Below are positions 16,399 to 26,332 of a stretch of DNA of 64,000 nucleotides, piece by piece. Every line of letters begins with the position of its first letter. Position 1 is the stretch's first letter. Source of the stretch: Rhizobium leguminosarum (GTDB lineage: Bacteria > Pseudomonadota > Alphaproteobacteria > Rhizobiales > Rhizobiaceae). The stretch lies in assembly GCF_017876795.1 (NCBI RefSeq), contig NZ_JAGIOR010000001.1, forward strand, positions 1,886,501 through 1,950,500. The letters run 5' to 3'. Position numbers and translations under genes: made by a program. Below the pieces are notes generated by a model. It saw only the letters and a program-made list of their open reading frames with translations. It did no database searches and was not told where the DNA came from.

Positions 16399-18111
16399 AT
16401 GCCCTACAAGATCTCGCGCGCCGCCTATGCCGGCATGTTCGGACCGACCACCGGCGACAAGGTGCGCCTTGCGGATACGGAACTCTTCATCGAGATCGAG
16501 AAGGATTTCACCACCTATGGCGAGGAGGTGAAGTTCGGCGGCGGCAAGGTCATTCGTGACGGCATGGGCCAGAGCCAGGTGACGCGGGCGGATGGTGCGG
16601 TCGATACCGTCATCACCAATGCTGTGATCGTCGATCACTCCGGCGTCTACAAGGCCGATATCGGACTTAAGGACGGGCGCATCGTTGCGATCGGCAAGGC
16701 GGGCAATCCCGATATGCAGCCTGGCGTCAATATCATCGTCGGTCCGGGCACGGAGGCGATCGCCGCCGAAGGCAAGATCGTCACTGCTGGCGGCATGGAC
16801 AGCCATATCCACTTCATCGCGCCGCAACAGATCGAGGAAGCGCTGATGTCAGGCATGACCTGCATGCTCGGCGGCGGCACGGGACCGGCGCACGGCACGC
16901 TTGCCACCACTTGCACGCCCGGTCCCTGGCATCTCGCGCGCATGATCGAAGCGGCTGACGCCTTCCCGATGAACCTCGCCTTTGCCGGTAAGGGCAATGC
17001 CTCACTGCCGGGGGCGCTGACCGAGATGGTGCTGGCCGGCGCCAGCTCGCTGAAGCTGCACGAGGATTGGGGCACGACGCCAGGCGCCATCGATTGCTGC
17101 CTGTCGGTCGCCGACGAATATGACGTTCAAGTGATGATCCACACCGATACGCTGAACGAAAGCGGCTTTGTCGAAGATACGATCGGTGCCATCAAGGGCC
17201 GTACCATCCACGCCTTCCACACGGAAGGGGCGGGCGGTGGGCACGCGCCCGACATCATCAAGATCTGCGGCCAGCCGAACGTCATTCCGTCGTCTACCAA
17301 TCCGACCCGGCCCTATACGGTCAACACCATCGCCGAGCATCTCGACATGCTGATGGTCTGCCATCACCTGTCGCCGTCGATCCCCGAGGATATCGCCTTT
17401 GCAGAAAGCCGCATCCGCAAGGAGACGATCGCCGCCGAGGATATCCTGCACGATATCGGCGCCTTCTCGATCATCTCGTCCGACAGCCAGGCCATGGGCC
17501 GCGTCGGCGAGGTGGCGATCCGGACCTGGCAGACGGCCGACAAGATGAAGCGGCAGCGCGGCCGGCTGAAGGAGGAAAAGGGCGACAACGACAATTTCCG
17601 CGTCCGCCGTTATATCGCCAAATATACGATCAACCCGGCGATCGCCCATGGCCTCAGCCATGAGATCGGCTCGGTCGAAGTCGGCAAGCGTGCCGACCTC
17701 GTACTCTGGAATCCGGCCTTCTTCGGCGTGAAGCCCGACATGGTGCTGCTCGGCGGCTCGATCGCGGCCGCGCCGATGGGCGATCCGAATGCCTCGATCC
17801 CGACGCCGCAGCCGGTGCACTACCGGCCGATGTTTGCCTCCTACGGCAAGAGCCTCACCAATTCCTCCGTCACCTTCGTCAGCCAGGCCTCGCTCGACGG
17901 TGGCTTGAAGGGCCGGCTCGGCGTCGCCAAGCAACTGGTCGCGGTGAAGAATACGCGCGGCGGAATCTCCAAGGCATCGATGATCCATAACGACCTGACA
18001 CCCGAGATCGAGGTCGATCCGGAGACCTATGAGGTCAGGGCAAACGGCGAATTGCTGACTTGCGAGCCGGCGACGGTGCTGCCGATGGCGCAGCGCTATT
18101 TCCTGTTTTAG
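16399..18111 (+). CDS. ureC: Urease alpha (catalytic) subunit UreC
   Basis: This 570-residue catalytic subunit hydrolyses urea to ammonia and carbamate at a bi-nickel centre. Visible active-site elements include the metal-binding HIHF near residue 137, the carbamylated lysine Lys219 in [12 protein letters not shown], the histidines in [13 protein letters not shown] and [14 protein letters not shown], and the mobile flap cysteine/histidine region [15 protein letters not shown]. Length and sequence are canonical. The product ammonia would be assimilated as nitrogen. It is followed after 33 bases by a DUF2459 gene. Confidence 0.98.
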   Translation: MPYKISRAAYAGMFGPTTGDKVRLADTELFIEIEKDFTTYGEEVKFGGGKVIRDGMGQSQVTRADGAVDTVITNAVIVDHSGVYKADIGLKDGRIVAIGKAGNPDMQPGVNIIVGPGTEAIAAEGKIVTAGGMDSHIHFIAPQQIEEALMSGMTCMLGGGTGPAHGTLATTCTPGPWHLARMIEAADAFPMNLAFAGKGNASLPGALTEMVLAGASSLKLHEDWGTTPGAIDCCLSVADEYDVQVMIHTDTLNESGFVEDTIGAIKGRTIHAFHTEGAGGGHAPDIIKICGQPNVIPSSTNPTRPYTVNTIAEHLDMLMVCHHLSPSIPEDIAFAESRIRKETIAAEDILHDIGAFSIISSDSQAMGRVGEVAIRTWQTADKMKRQRGRLKEEKGDNDNFRVRRYIAKYTINPAIAHGLSHEIGSVEVGKRADLVLWNPAFFGVKPDMVLLGGSIAAAPMGDPNASIPTPQPVHYRPMFASYGKSLTNSSVTFVSQASLDGGLKGRLGVAKQLVAVKNTRGGISKASMIHNDLTPEIEVDPETYEVRANGELLTCEPATVLPMAQRYFLF

Positions 18112-18144
18112 GCCGGCTCGCTCCGTGCGTCCCGGACGGTTCCG

Positions 18145-18816
18145 ATGAGGACAGGCATCCGCTGGTTTTTACGGATCGTATTCCTGCTTGTGCTTTTGAT
18201 GGGTTGGGGAACCTTCATTCCCCGGCCGCTGATTGCCCCGGTCAAGGCGTCGTCTGCGGCGGCGGCGCATCGGATTCTGCTGCTGTCGGGACCGATCCAC
18301 ACCGATATTGCCATTCCGCTCGATGGGGAGACGCGGACGGCCTTTTCCTTTCTCGCCGATACCGGTTTTCCGCTCGGTCATCCGGATGCGGAATGGCTGA
18401 TTGTCGGCTGGGGCGGCCGGGCCTTCTATCTGGAAACCCCGGCCTGGGCGGAGCTGAGGCCGTTACCGGTCCTGCGGGCGCTGACGATCGACCGTTCGGT
18501 GCTGCACGTGGACCTTGCCGGTCACATCACCGAGCCGCAGTCAAGCGTTGCGGCATTCGATATCGGTGACGATCAATTGACACGGCTGCGCAATTTTATC
18601 TCAGACAGCTTCGATCGCGACACGGGCGTGGTGGTGCCGATCCCGGATGCTGGTTACGGCGAATTCGACCGGTTCTTCGAGGCCAAGGGATATTTCAACG
18701 CCCTCTTCGGCTGCAACACCTGGACGGCTGCCGCGCTGCGCTCGGCCGGGCTTCAAACCGGCTTGTGGAACCCGTTCCCACAATCATTGCGATTGTCTGT
18801 TGCTGTCTACAATTGA
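18145..18816 (+). CDS. DUF2459 / TIGR02117 urease-region membrane protein
   Basis: This 223-residue protein has an N-terminal membrane segment (residues 8-25, FLRIVFLLVLLMGWGTF). Its outward part contains HTDIAIPL, WLIVGWGGRAFYLETPAW and a late FGCNTWTAAALR. These are typical of the family catalogued as DUF2459/TIGR02117, described from proteins encoded near urease genes, whose function is unknown. The conserved His and the CNTW cysteine resemble a papain-like arrangement, but that is only a guess. It is probably the last gene of the urtABC...ureC transcript, because a long non-coding gap follows. Confidence 0.85.
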   Translation: MRTGIRWFLRIVFLLVLLMGWGTFIPRPLIAPVKASSAAAAHRILLLSGPIHTDIAIPLDGETRTAFSFLADTGFPLGHPDAEWLIVGWGGRAFYLETPAWAELRPLPVLRALTIDRSVLHVDLAGHITEPQSSVAAFDIGDDQLTRLRNFISDSFDRDTGVVVPIPDAGYGEFDRFFEAKGYFNALFGCNTWTAAALRSAGLQTGLWNPFPQSLRLSVAVYN

Positions 18817-19146
18817 GGCAGGTCATGGCCGTTCCGCTCCTAAAGTGAATTGTGAACGGCACTCTCCATTCGGTTGTAAAAATCGGGAGAGAAACCGGTA
18901 TTTCCCCCAAGTAGATCATTCTGAAACAGCCCCATCCCCTGACCTCATAAATCCGTTCTAAATCAATCGCCTAAGTGTCTATGCGCACTGTCCGATTCAG
19001 GGATTGGAAGGCTGCATCTCCTGCTAGAAAAAATCTGTCCACCGAATCGTCCGAAACCGTTCGAATTTTAACGAGTTGATTAAGACACCCGCAGCAATTC
19101 GGCTCTTATCAATGTCTTGAAACGCCGGGCAGGAAGGTCGATTCTC
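18817..19146. other. Non-coding gap between the DUF2459 gene and the diguanylate cyclase gene
   Basis: These 330 bases are clearly richer in A+T than the flanking genes. No frame shows coding character. I see no strong hairpin with a T-run. The last 60 bases before the ATG (AACGAGTTGATTAAGACACC and following) are the likely promoter area of the cyclase gene. Confidence 0.5.
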
Positions 19147-20010
19147 ATGAGAAACTGGATGTCGCTGCAGGCCGATTTCGGCAATTTTCAACATCGCAGG
19201 AATGTCTATCTCTTTGCGTTGAAGATGAGCTTTCTTGCAGTCATTCTCTCCGGCGTCATCATTTCGCTGACGATACCGCCGCTGGGCTTTTTCGGGCTGC
19301 TACCGATGACACTCGCGCACGCGATCGGCTTCGGAGCCATTTTTTCCTGGCTCGTCGGTGGGACGGTTTCCGGCATGCTATCGCTGGCCGCCGGTTTTGC
19401 CCTGCATGAGCTGACGCTGTCGCGGGCGGAGTTCGAAAAACTCAGCCGAACGGACACGCTCTCCGGATTATTGAACCGGCGGGCTTTCACAGAGGCGCTT
19501 GAAAACACCGAGGGCAATGCCTCGCTTGTTGTTTTCGATGTCGACCGCTTCAAGGCGATCAACGATCGCTTCGGCCATGCCTGCGGCGATGCCGTCATCA
19601 CCGCGGTCTCGGCTATGCTCATATCCGCCTTCGATGAGATGTCCGTCGTCGCACGGTTGGGTGGGGAGGAGTTCGGCGTCATCGTCTCCGGCGAGCCGCT
19701 GGAGGCGCGGATGGAACGCATTGAAGGTGTCCGGGCCCGGATCGCAAGCGGCGCCATCACGGCCGAGGGGCACGATATCCGCATCACCGTTTCCGGCGGT
19801 GTGGCCGATCTCGCCGCCGGGAGCAACAAGCAGGCGGTCTACGCTTCGGCTGACCGGGCGCTCTATCTCGCCAAGGCGCTCGGGCGCAATCGCGTCGTTC
19901 ACGAGCGGGAAGGCCTGCATCATGCCTGGCACGGGCTCGTCGACAATGGCCCCGATGCCAAGGGCAGGGGAACTGAGAGTGACAACGTGATGCAGGCTTA
20001 CGGAATATAA
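19147..20010 (+). CDS. Membrane-bound diguanylate cyclase (GGDEF)
   Basis: This 287-residue protein starts at the ATG at 19147, which has AGGAAGG 10 bases upstream; an in-frame TTG at 19117 is less likely. The N-terminal part (about residues 20-105) has two or three hydrophobic segments ([20 protein letters not shown] and later ones). From about residue 115 comes a GGDEF domain with [35 protein letters not shown] and the active-site motif GGEEF in [11 protein letters not shown]. It should make cyclic di-GMP. No clear RxxD inhibitory site precedes GGEEF. It interrupts the urease cluster between ureC and ureE. Confidence 0.92.
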   Translation: MRNWMSLQADFGNFQHRRNVYLFALKMSFLAVILSGVIISLTIPPLGFFGLLPMTLAHAIGFGAIFSWLVGGTVSGMLSLAAGFALHELTLSRAEFEKLSRTDTLSGLLNRRAFTEALENTEGNASLVVFDVDRFKAINDRFGHACGDAVITAVSAMLISAFDEMSVVARLGGEEFGVIVSGEPLEARMERIEGVRARIASGAITAEGHDIRITVSGGVADLAAGSNKQAVYASADRALYLAKALGRNRVVHEREGLHHAWHGLVDNGPDAKGRGTESDNVMQAYGI

Positions 20011-20096
20011 AAGCCCGACGTGCGCACAAAGGCCATTGGTGCTTGCATCGGAAACGGCTATTTGCATGGTCGTCGTCTCAGCAAAACGGACATATC

Positions 20097-20684
20097 ATGC
20101 AGCGCGTTACCTCCTATCTCCCCGCCGGAACCCCGTCCTCCCATCCGACCGCCCAGGTCAAGCTGCCGCACGATCTGCGCCATCTGCGCCGCAAGCTGCT
20201 GCATCTGGAAAATGGCGAGATGGTCATGCTCGATCTCAAGGACCCGGTGCTTTTCGCCAACGGCGACCTGCTGGTGCGCGACGACGGCGAACTGATCGAG
20301 ATTCTCGCGGCTGACGAGAAGCTCTTCGAAATCCGCGGACGCGACCGCGTGCACCTGGTCGAGCTTGCCTGGCATCTCGGCAACCGTCATCTCGCAGCCC
20401 AGATCGAAGAAGATCGCATCGTCATCCTGCGCGATCATGTCATCCGCACCATGCTGCAGGGTCTTGGCGCGACCGTCCTCGATATCGATGAGCCGTTCCA
20501 GCCGGCGCGGGGAGCCTATCATTCCCATGGCGGACATTCGCAAGAGCACGATCATGATCACGGGCACATTCCTAATCACGGTCATGACCACGATCACGAA
20601 CATGGCTACGAGCATGAGCATGAGCACCGCCACGATCATGGTCATGACCATGATCACGGACATCACGGCCACAAGCACGACTGA
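20097..20684 (+). CDS. ureE: Urease accessory protein UreE with long histidine-rich tail
   Basis: UreE is the dimeric nickel metallochaperone that hands nickel to UreG. Residues 1-140 hold the two usual domains, including the metal-site segment [11 protein letters not shown]. The last 54 residues contain 24 histidines, in HDHDHGH-like runs with Asp and Glu, forming a large nickel-binding/storage tail like that of Klebsiella UreE but longer. The start is set at 20097 ([11 protein letters not shown]); the frame is open upstream but without family similarity. The SD there is weak (ACGGA). Confidence 0.94.
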   Translation: MQRVTSYLPAGTPSSHPTAQVKLPHDLRHLRRKLLHLENGEMVMLDLKDPVLFANGDLLVRDDGELIEILAADEKLFEIRGRDRVHLVELAWHLGNRHLAAQIEEDRIVILRDHVIRTMLQGLGATVLDIDEPFQPARGAYHSHGGHSQEHDHDHGHIPNHGHDHDHEHGYEHEHEHRHDHGHDHDHGHHGHKHD

Positions 20685-20690
20685 GGCTGG

Positions 20691-21362
20691 ATGACCAGGG
20701 ATCGTGAGCTGCACGCATTGCTGCGCCTGACGGCATGGCTCTCGCCGGCGTTTCCGATTGGCAGCTTTGCCTATTCGGGGGGGCTGGAGCGGGCGGTGGC
20801 CGACGGGCTGGTCACTGATGCGGCCTCGCTTGCCGCCTGGATCGGCACGCTGATCGGCCATGGTTCGGTCTGGAACGATGCGGTGCTGCTGGCCGAAAGC
20901 CACAGGTGTCAGGAAGAACCCGCGCGCCTTGCCGAGATCGCCGCACTCGCCGCCGCACTTGCCGGATCGCGCGAGCGCCATCAGGAAACCATGCTGCTTG
21001 GCGAGGCGTTCCTGGCGGCGGCGCGGGCCTGGCCGGACGGCGTGTTCGATAGGTTGCCCGACAAGGTCGCTTATCCCATTGCCGTCGGGGCGGTGACGGG
21101 TGCACACGGCATAGGGCCGGAGAAGGCGCTTGCCGCCTTCCTGCATGCCTATGTCTCACAAGCGGTTTCATCCGGCATCCGCCTCGGCGTCGCCGGCCAG
21201 AGGGAGGGTGTTGCTGTGCTTGCCGGCCTCGAAGAGCGTATTGCGGAAGTCGCGCGGCGGGCGGCAGCCTCCTCGCTTGACGATCTGGGCTCGGCAACGG
21301 TGCAAGCCGATATTGCCAGCCTGCGCCACGAGACGCAGGCGACGCGGTTGTTCCGCTCGTGA
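20691..21362 (+). CDS. ureF: Urease accessory protein UreF
   Basis: UreF is an all-helical accessory protein that joins UreD on apo-urease and gates UreG activity during nickel insertion. The family pattern is present: [26 protein letters not shown] at residues 8-33, a central [12 protein letters not shown], and the late [17 protein letters not shown] region. Length is 223 residues, normal. It begins 6 bases after the ureE stop (ureE and ureF probably translated together). It is followed by ureG after about 90 bases. Confidence 0.94.
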   Translation: MTRDRELHALLRLTAWLSPAFPIGSFAYSGGLERAVADGLVTDAASLAAWIGTLIGHGSVWNDAVLLAESHRCQEEPARLAEIAALAAALAGSRERHQETMLLGEAFLAAARAWPDGVFDRLPDKVAYPIAVGAVTGAHGIGPEKALAAFLHAYVSQAVSSGIRLGVAGQREGVAVLAGLEERIAEVARRAAASSLDDLGSATVQADIASLRHETQATRLFRS

Positions 21363-21452
21363 GGGTAGGAAATTATCACTGCGACTGCGTCATTTGACGG
21401 TGGCGTGCGATGGCAGCGTCGCTATCATCCGGGTTCGATTGGAGTAAGGCAC

Positions 21453-22064
21453 ATGAAATCAAGAAACGGACCTTTGCGCGTCGGCATCGGCGGGCCGGTC
21501 GGCTCGGGCAAGACGGCGCTGACGGAAAAGCTCTGCAAGGCGATGCGCGACGACTATTCCGTCGCGGTTGTCACCAACGACATCTACACGACCGAGGATG
21601 CCGAGGCGCTGGTGCGCATGCAGGCACTGCCTTCGGACCGCATCGTCGGCGTCGAGACCGGTGGCTGCCCGCATACCGCCATTCGCGAGGACGCGACGAT
21701 CAATCTCCAGGCGATCGCCGGCCTCAACCAGCGAATTCCCGATCTCGACGTCGTCTTCATCGAATCCGGCGGCGACAACCTGGCGGCAACCTTTTCGCCC
21801 GATCTTGCCGATATCACCATCTATGTCATCTCCGTCTGCCAAGGCGAGGAAATCCCGCGCAAGGGCGGACCCGGCATCACCCGCTCGGACCTGCTCGTCA
21901 TCAACAAGAAGGATCTGGCGCCCTATGTCGGCGCCGATCTCGAGGTGATGGATCGGGATGCCACACGCATGCGTGCGGCGCGCCCCTTCGTCTTCTCCGA
22001 CATGAAACGCGGCGACGGCGTCAGCTCGATTGTCAGCTTCCTCAGGGAGCAAGGCGGGCTTTAA
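21453..22064 (+). CDS. ureG: Urease accessory GTPase UreG
   Basis: UreG is the SIMIBI-class GTPase that drives nickel delivery to urease. Walker A is GPVGSGKT at residues 14-21. The invariant nickel-binding Cys-Pro-His is at 72-74, followed by [10 protein letters not shown]. The guanine-specificity NKKD lies in [16 protein letters not shown] choose ATG 21453, preceded by GGAGTAAGG; this gives 203 residues, the normal length, while an upstream frame extension to 21405 adds nothing family-like. It closes the urease cluster. Confidence 0.96.
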   Translation: MKSRNGPLRVGIGGPVGSGKTALTEKLCKAMRDDYSVAVVTNDIYTTEDAEALVRMQALPSDRIVGVETGGCPHTAIREDATINLQAIAGLNQRIPDLDVVFIESGGDNLAATFSPDLADITIYVISVCQGEEIPRKGGPGITRSDLLVINKKDLAPYVGADLEVMDRDATRMRAARPFVFSDMKRGDGVSSIVSFLREQGGL

Positions 22065-22078
22065 AGCTCTTTGTTTTT

Positions 22079-22119
22079 ATGCATCCCGGAACCGCTGCGC
22101 ACTTCCTGATGACATGCAT
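22079..22119. repeat. Degenerate palindromic repeat after ureG
   Basis: ATGCAT at both ends encloses CCCGGAACCGCTGCGCACTTCC. This is a worn form of a palindrome I recall as common in Rhizobium intergenic DNA (TTTTTACGCA...GGAAAACCGC...CACTTTTCC...). It follows the ureG stop by 15 bases and lies between convergent genes. Confidence 0.4.
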
Positions 22120-22141
22120 CAAATCGGGATGATTTTGGCGG

Positions 22142-22825
22142 TCAGAGCTGCCGCAGCAGGTCGACATCGGTGATGACGATCGCCCGGCCACGCACTGTGA
22201 CGCCTTTGGTCTTCAGCGTCGAGAAGGCCCGCGAAAGCGCCTCCGGTGCGAGGCCGAGCTTGCGGGCAAGCAGGTTTTTCGGAAAGGGCAGCCGCAGCGA
22301 AGCGGTCGCATCGTTCTCGATGCAATGGGTCAGCAGATAATGCGCGACGCGCTGCGGCGCGGTCTGCATGCGGTCGTTTGCCAGGCATTCCATTGTCGAG
22401 ATCAGACGCAGTGACAGGCTGCGCATGATCGCCGTACCGATCCGCGGCTGTGCCTCGAGCAATAGCCGAACCTTGGCGATGTGGAAGCGCGCCAGCACGG
22501 CATGATCCATCGCCTGGGCGGCGTAGCGATAGGTCCCATCGGCGTGGATCAGGCATTCGGCGAAGCTGTCGCCGGGCTCGCAGATGCGGATATCGGCATG
22601 CCTGTTGTCGCCGCTGCGGCGATAGAGCCTGACATAACCGCTCAGCACGCAATAGAAATAGGAAGCCGGGTCGCCCTTGTCGAAGAGGACATCGTTCGGT
22701 TCGCAAAGGACTGGGGTAGCGCAGGCGAGCAGGGAATCCGCTTCGTCATGGTCGAGCCCGGCCATGATGTCGGTCTTGGCAAGCAAAGCCCTTTCGCGGC
22801 CGCTGAATACCGGCGGCCTGTTCAT
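22142..22825 (-). CDS. Crp/Fnr-family transcriptional regulator
   Basis: This 227-residue regulator has a cyclic-nucleotide-type sensory fold (residues about 15-130; CEPNDVLFDKGDPASYFYCVLSG, then EPGDSFAECLIH). It has a long dimerisation helix and a C-terminal winged helix-turn-helix with NLLARKLGLAPEALSRAFSTL as recognition region. There is no N-terminal cysteine set for an Fnr iron-sulphur cluster. The SFAECL segment resembles the DNR branch, whose members respond to nitric oxide through haem; that is suggestive only. The start is set at 22825, with GGAG about 8 bases ahead. A longer frame to 22870 lacks a ribosome site. It is convergent with ureG and its targets are unknown. Confidence 0.88.
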   Translation of the reverse strand: MNRPPVFSGRERALLAKTDIMAGLDHDEADSLLACATPVLCEPNDVLFDKGDPASYFYCVLSGYVRLYRRSGDNRHADIRICEPGDSFAECLIHADGTYRYAAQAMDHAVLARFHIAKVRLLLEAQPRIGTAIMRSLSLRLISTMECLANDRMQTAPQRVAHYLLTHCIENDATASLRLPFPKNLLARKLGLAPEALSRAFSTLKTKGVTVRGRAIVITDVDLLRQL

Positions 22826-22944
22826 CTCCAGGTCTCCAGATATGGCCTGCCTTTGCGGATCCTTGTGCATGCCGCGTAAAATACGAGAGGGAGACGACTG
22901 CGGAATTGATTTCGGTCAATCGCTGGAAATGAACTGCAAAAACG

Positions 22945-22976
22945 AAACGGGCCGGGAGATCGCTCCCGGCCCGTTT
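22945..22976 (-). terminator. Strong terminator of the RND efflux operon
   Basis: A near-perfect hairpin, AAACGGGCCGGGAGA with TCCCGGCCCGTTT, read on the minus strand is followed by CGTTTTTG. It lies 18 bases after the stop of the RND pump gene. Confidence 0.8.
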
Positions 22977-22993
22977 CATTTTCTGGGCTTTGC

Positions 22994-25900
22994 TTATTCC
23001 GCTGCGAAGGGCGGCAGGCGGAGCACGTTGGTGTCGTTGCCCTTGGCGCTCTTGCGCTTGCTTTCCGGCTTTTCGATCGCGGTCAGCCGCTCCTCAAGCA
23101 AGTCGATATCGCCGCGGTTCTCGCGGGTGACGCGGGTGAGATCCTCGCGCGACAGCGGCAGCTCCTCCTCGTCCTTCCTGCCGACCAGTCGGCCGAACAT
23201 CCAGCCGAGCAGGCGGGACAAATCGTCCATGATCAGGAAGAAGGAGGGCACGACGACGAGCGAGAGCACCGTCGAGACGATGATGCCGCCGATCACGGCG
23301 ATCGCCATCGGCGCGCGGAACGAGCCGCCTTCACCGACGCCGAGCGCGGAAGGCAGCATGCCGGCCGACATGGCGATTGAGGTCATGATGATCGGCCGGG
23401 CGCGTTTGCGGCCGGCTTCGACCATCGCCTCGACGCGGGCCATGCCTTGGTGGCGCATCTCGATCGCGAAATCGACGAGCAGGATGGCGTTCTTGGTGAC
23501 GACACCCATCAGCATCAGGATGCCGATCATGACCGGCATCGACAGCGGGTTGCTGGTGATGATCAGAGCCGCCGCGACACCGCCGATGGCGAGCGGCAGC
23601 GAGAGCAGGATGGTGAAGGGCTGAATCACGTCCTTGAAGAGCAGGATCAGCACTGTCAGCACCAGCAGGAGGCCCATCAACATGGCGTTGACGAAACTCT
23701 GCTGCATCTCGCTCTGCACCTTGGTGTCGCCGCTTTCGGCAAGATGCACCGTGGCCGGGATATTGGCTGATTTGACGATCTCGCGGAAGCGGGCCGAAGC
23801 CGTGTCGAGCGCTACGCCCTGCGGCAGGTCGGAGCCGATCGAAACGACGCGGTAACGGTTGTTGCGCTTGATCGAACTTACGCCTTCCGAGTAATCGATA
23901 TCGGCGACGCTTGCGAGCGGAACGGTGCCGCCGCTGGCGGTCTGGATCTTCAATGCGCGGATGGCAGAGAGATCGCGGCGCATGTCAACCGCCGCCTGGA
24001 CCCGGATCGGGATCTGACGATCGTCAAGCGAGATCTTGGCGAGAGCCGCATCGACATCGCCGATGGTGGCGACACGGATCGTCTCGGAGATCTGCTGCGG
24101 CGTGATGCCGAGGCGTGCGGCCTCGTCCTTGCGCGGATAAACCTGCAGTTCCGGACGGGGCAGGGCGCCGTCGGCGCTGACATTGGCAAGCAGCGGATCG
24201 GCACGGAGCTTGGATTCCAATATGCCGACCGCGCCGTTCAGGTCTTTCTCGTTCTTGGAAAGGAAGTTGAAGGCGAGGTCGCGTTCGCCGCGGTCGTTGA
24301 GCTTCAGGATACGAACGTCGGGAATGTCGCGCAGCTTGGCGAAGACTTCCTTTTCGATATCCCATTGCGGACGTTCACGGCCGTGGACTTCCACCTTCGG
24401 CAGCATCGGGCCGATGAGAGGGATGTGGCCGAGCCCGTCATTGACCATCTTCTTGATCAGCGATTGGTCGAGCTTATCAAGCGCGAGCGTGATGGTCGCA
24501 CGGCGCAGTTCGAGATCGCCCTTCGGCGATGCGCCGCCGAGGACGAAGACGCTTTCGACGCCGTTGATATCCTTGACCCTGTCATAGATCGCATCCGTCG
24601 TCTTCTCGGTATCGTCAAGCCGCGCATTGGGCGGCAATTCGACAGAAAGCACGATGCGCGAGGCATCCTCCGGTGGCAAAAAGCTGCCGGGAACCTGCAT
24701 GAGCAGCAAAACGGAGCCGGCCAAGAAGCCGAACGCGACAAGCAGCGTCGCATAACGCGTGTACCAGCGCCCGGTCGTGCCGCGTATCAGTCGTGTGTAT
24801 CCACGCATCAGCAGGACGTCATTGTCGTGATGATCGTCGACGCCGTCCTCGGCGCGCATGAGATAGGCGGCCATCATCGGGGTGATGAGGCGCGCGACCA
24901 TCAGCGAGAAGAACACGGAAAATGCGACGGTCAGGCCGAACTGAATGAAGTACTGGCCCGGAATGCCCGGCATGAAGGAAACCGGCACGAAGACGGCGAT
25001 GATGGTGAAGGTGGTGGCGATGACGGCAAGGCCGATTTCATCAGCCGCCTCGATCGCCGCCCGATAGGGCGTCTTGCCCATCTTGATGTGGCGGGCGATG
25101 TTTTCGATTTCGACGATGGCGTCGTCGACAAGAATGCCGGTCGCAAGCGTCAAAGCAAGGAAGCTGACGAGGTTCAGCGAGAAGCCCATCATGTCCATGA
25201 TCCAGAAGGTCGGGATCGCAGACAGTGGAAGGGCGATTGCCGAAATCAACGTCGCGCGCCAGTTCCTCAGGAACAGGAAGACGACGATGACGGCGAGCAG
25301 TGCGCCTTCGAGCAGCGTATCGATGGCGGCTTCGTAGTTGCCGTAGGTGAAATAAACCGAATCGTCGATCAGTTCGATCTTCACGTTCGGGTTTTCGGTG
25401 CGGACTTTGTCGAGGCTCTGCGCCACGGTTTCGGCGACGCTGACTTCGCTGGCGCCCTTCGAGCGGAAAACACCGAAGGTGACAACTGGCGTGGCGTCAA
25501 AGCGCGAGAAGGATTTCGGCTCTTCATAGGTGTCCTTGATGACACCGAGATCGGACAGCTTGACGAAGCGGCCGTTCGGCAGCGCAATCGTCGTGTCGGC
25601 GAGCTCGGCGACGTTGCGGGCATCGCCGAGAACTCGGATCGCCTGTTCGCTGCCGGCCACCTGGCCGCGGCCGGAGCCGAGATCGATGTTGGTGCCGCGC
25701 AGTTGCTCGTTCACGCTTGCGGCGGTGATGCCATAGGCATCGAGCTTGCCGGGGGTGAGTTCGATGCGCACTTCGCGCTCGGCGCCGCCGTAACGGTCGA
25801 CGCGGCCGATGCCGGCCTGGCCCTGCAGCGCACGCTTGACGGTATCGTCGACGAACCAGGAGAGTTCTTCCAGTGACATGTCGGGCGAGGAAACGGCGAA

Positions 25901-26320
25901 GGTCTGGATCGCCTGGCCCTCGACATCGACCTTGGTGACGATCGGTGTTTCGGCCGTCGCCGGCAGATCGCTGCGAATGCGGTCGATCGCATCCTTGACG
26001 TCCTGCACGGCCTGCTCCGTCGGCACTTCCATGCGGAACATGACGTTGGTCTGCGAGCTGCCGTCGGTCACCGTCGACTGGATTTCGTCGATGCCGGTAA
26101 TCGAGGCGACCGCGTCTTCGATCTCCTTCGTCACCTGCATTTCGAGTTCGGCCGGCGAAGCGCCGCTCTGCGTCACGCTGATCGAAACGAGCGGCACGTC
26201 AATGTTCGGGAAGCGCGTGATCGGCAGCTTGTTGAAGGACTGCATGCCGATGAATATCAACAGGCAGAAGGCCAGGAGCGGCGCGATGGGATTTCGAATG
26301 GACCAGGCTGAAAAATTCAT
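22994..26320 (-). CDS. RND multidrug efflux transporter, inner-membrane pump subunit
   Basis: This 1108-residue protein is of the HAE1/AcrB-like RND class. It has the first membrane segment at the extreme N-terminus (residues 13-31), two large periplasmic porter regions, and two clusters of membrane segments. Typical sequences include GILVDDAIVEIENIARH, with the proton-relay acidic residues in TM4, SAIALPLSAIPTFWIMDMMGFSLN, and GVVTKNAILLVDFA in TM10. It exports amphipathic compounds using the proton gradient. Its adaptor gene lies 12 bases upstream in the same operon. No outer-membrane factor gene is beside it, so a TolC homologue from elsewhere must be used. The C-terminal 55 residues are a charged cytoplasmic tail, longer than usual. 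Confidence 0.93.
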   Translation of the reverse strand: MNFSAWSIRNPIAPLLAFCLLIFIGMQSFNKLPITRFPNIDVPLVSISVTQSGASPAELEMQVTKEIEDAVASITGIDEIQSTVTDGSSQTNVMFRMEVPTEQAVQDVKDAIDRIRSDLPATAETPIVTKVDVEGQAIQTFAVSSPDMSLEELSWFVDDTVKRALQGQAGIGRVDRYGGAEREVRIELTPGKLDAYGITAASVNEQLRGTNIDLGSGRGQVAGSEQAIRVLGDARNVAELADTTIALPNGRFVKLSDLGVIKDTYEEPKSFSRFDATPVVTFGVFRSKGASEVSVAETVAQSLDKVRTENPNVKIELIDDSVYFTYGNYEAAIDTLLEGALLAVIVVFLFLRNWRATLISAIALPLSAIPTFWIMDMMGFSLNLVSFLALTLATGILVDDAIVEIENIARHIKMGKTPYRAAIEAADEIGLAVIATTFTIIAVFVPVSFMPGIPGQYFIQFGLTVAFSVFFSLMVARLITPMMAAYLMRAEDGVDDHHDNDVLLMRGYTRLIRGTTGRWYTRYATLLVAFGFLAGSVLLLMQVPGSFLPPEDASRIVLSVELPPNARLDDTEKTTDAIYDRVKDINGVESVFVLGGASPKGDLELRRATITLALDKLDQSLIKKMVNDGLGHIPLIGPMLPKVEVHGRERPQWDIEKEVFAKLRDIPDVRILKLNDRGERDLAFNFLSKNEKDLNGAVGILESKLRADPLLANVSADGALPRPELQVYPRKDEAARLGITPQQISETIRVATIGDVDAALAKISLDDRQIPIRVQAAVDMRRDLSAIRALKIQTASGGTVPLASVADIDYSEGVSSIKRNNRYRVVSIGSDLPQGVALDTASARFREIVKSANIPATVHLAESGDTKVQSEMQQSFVNAMLMGLLLVLTVLILLFKDVIQPFTILLSLPLAIGGVAAALIITSNPLSMPVMIGILMLMGVVTKNAILLVDFAIEMRHQGMARVEAMVEAGRKRARPIIMTSIAMSAGMLPSALGVGEGGSFRAPMAIAVIGGIIVSTVLSLVVVPSFFLIMDDLSRLLGWMFGRLVGRKDEEELPLSREDLTRVTRENRGDIDLLEERLTAIEKPESKRKSAKGNDTNVLRLPPFAAE

Positions 26321-26332
26321 CGGATGGTCTCT

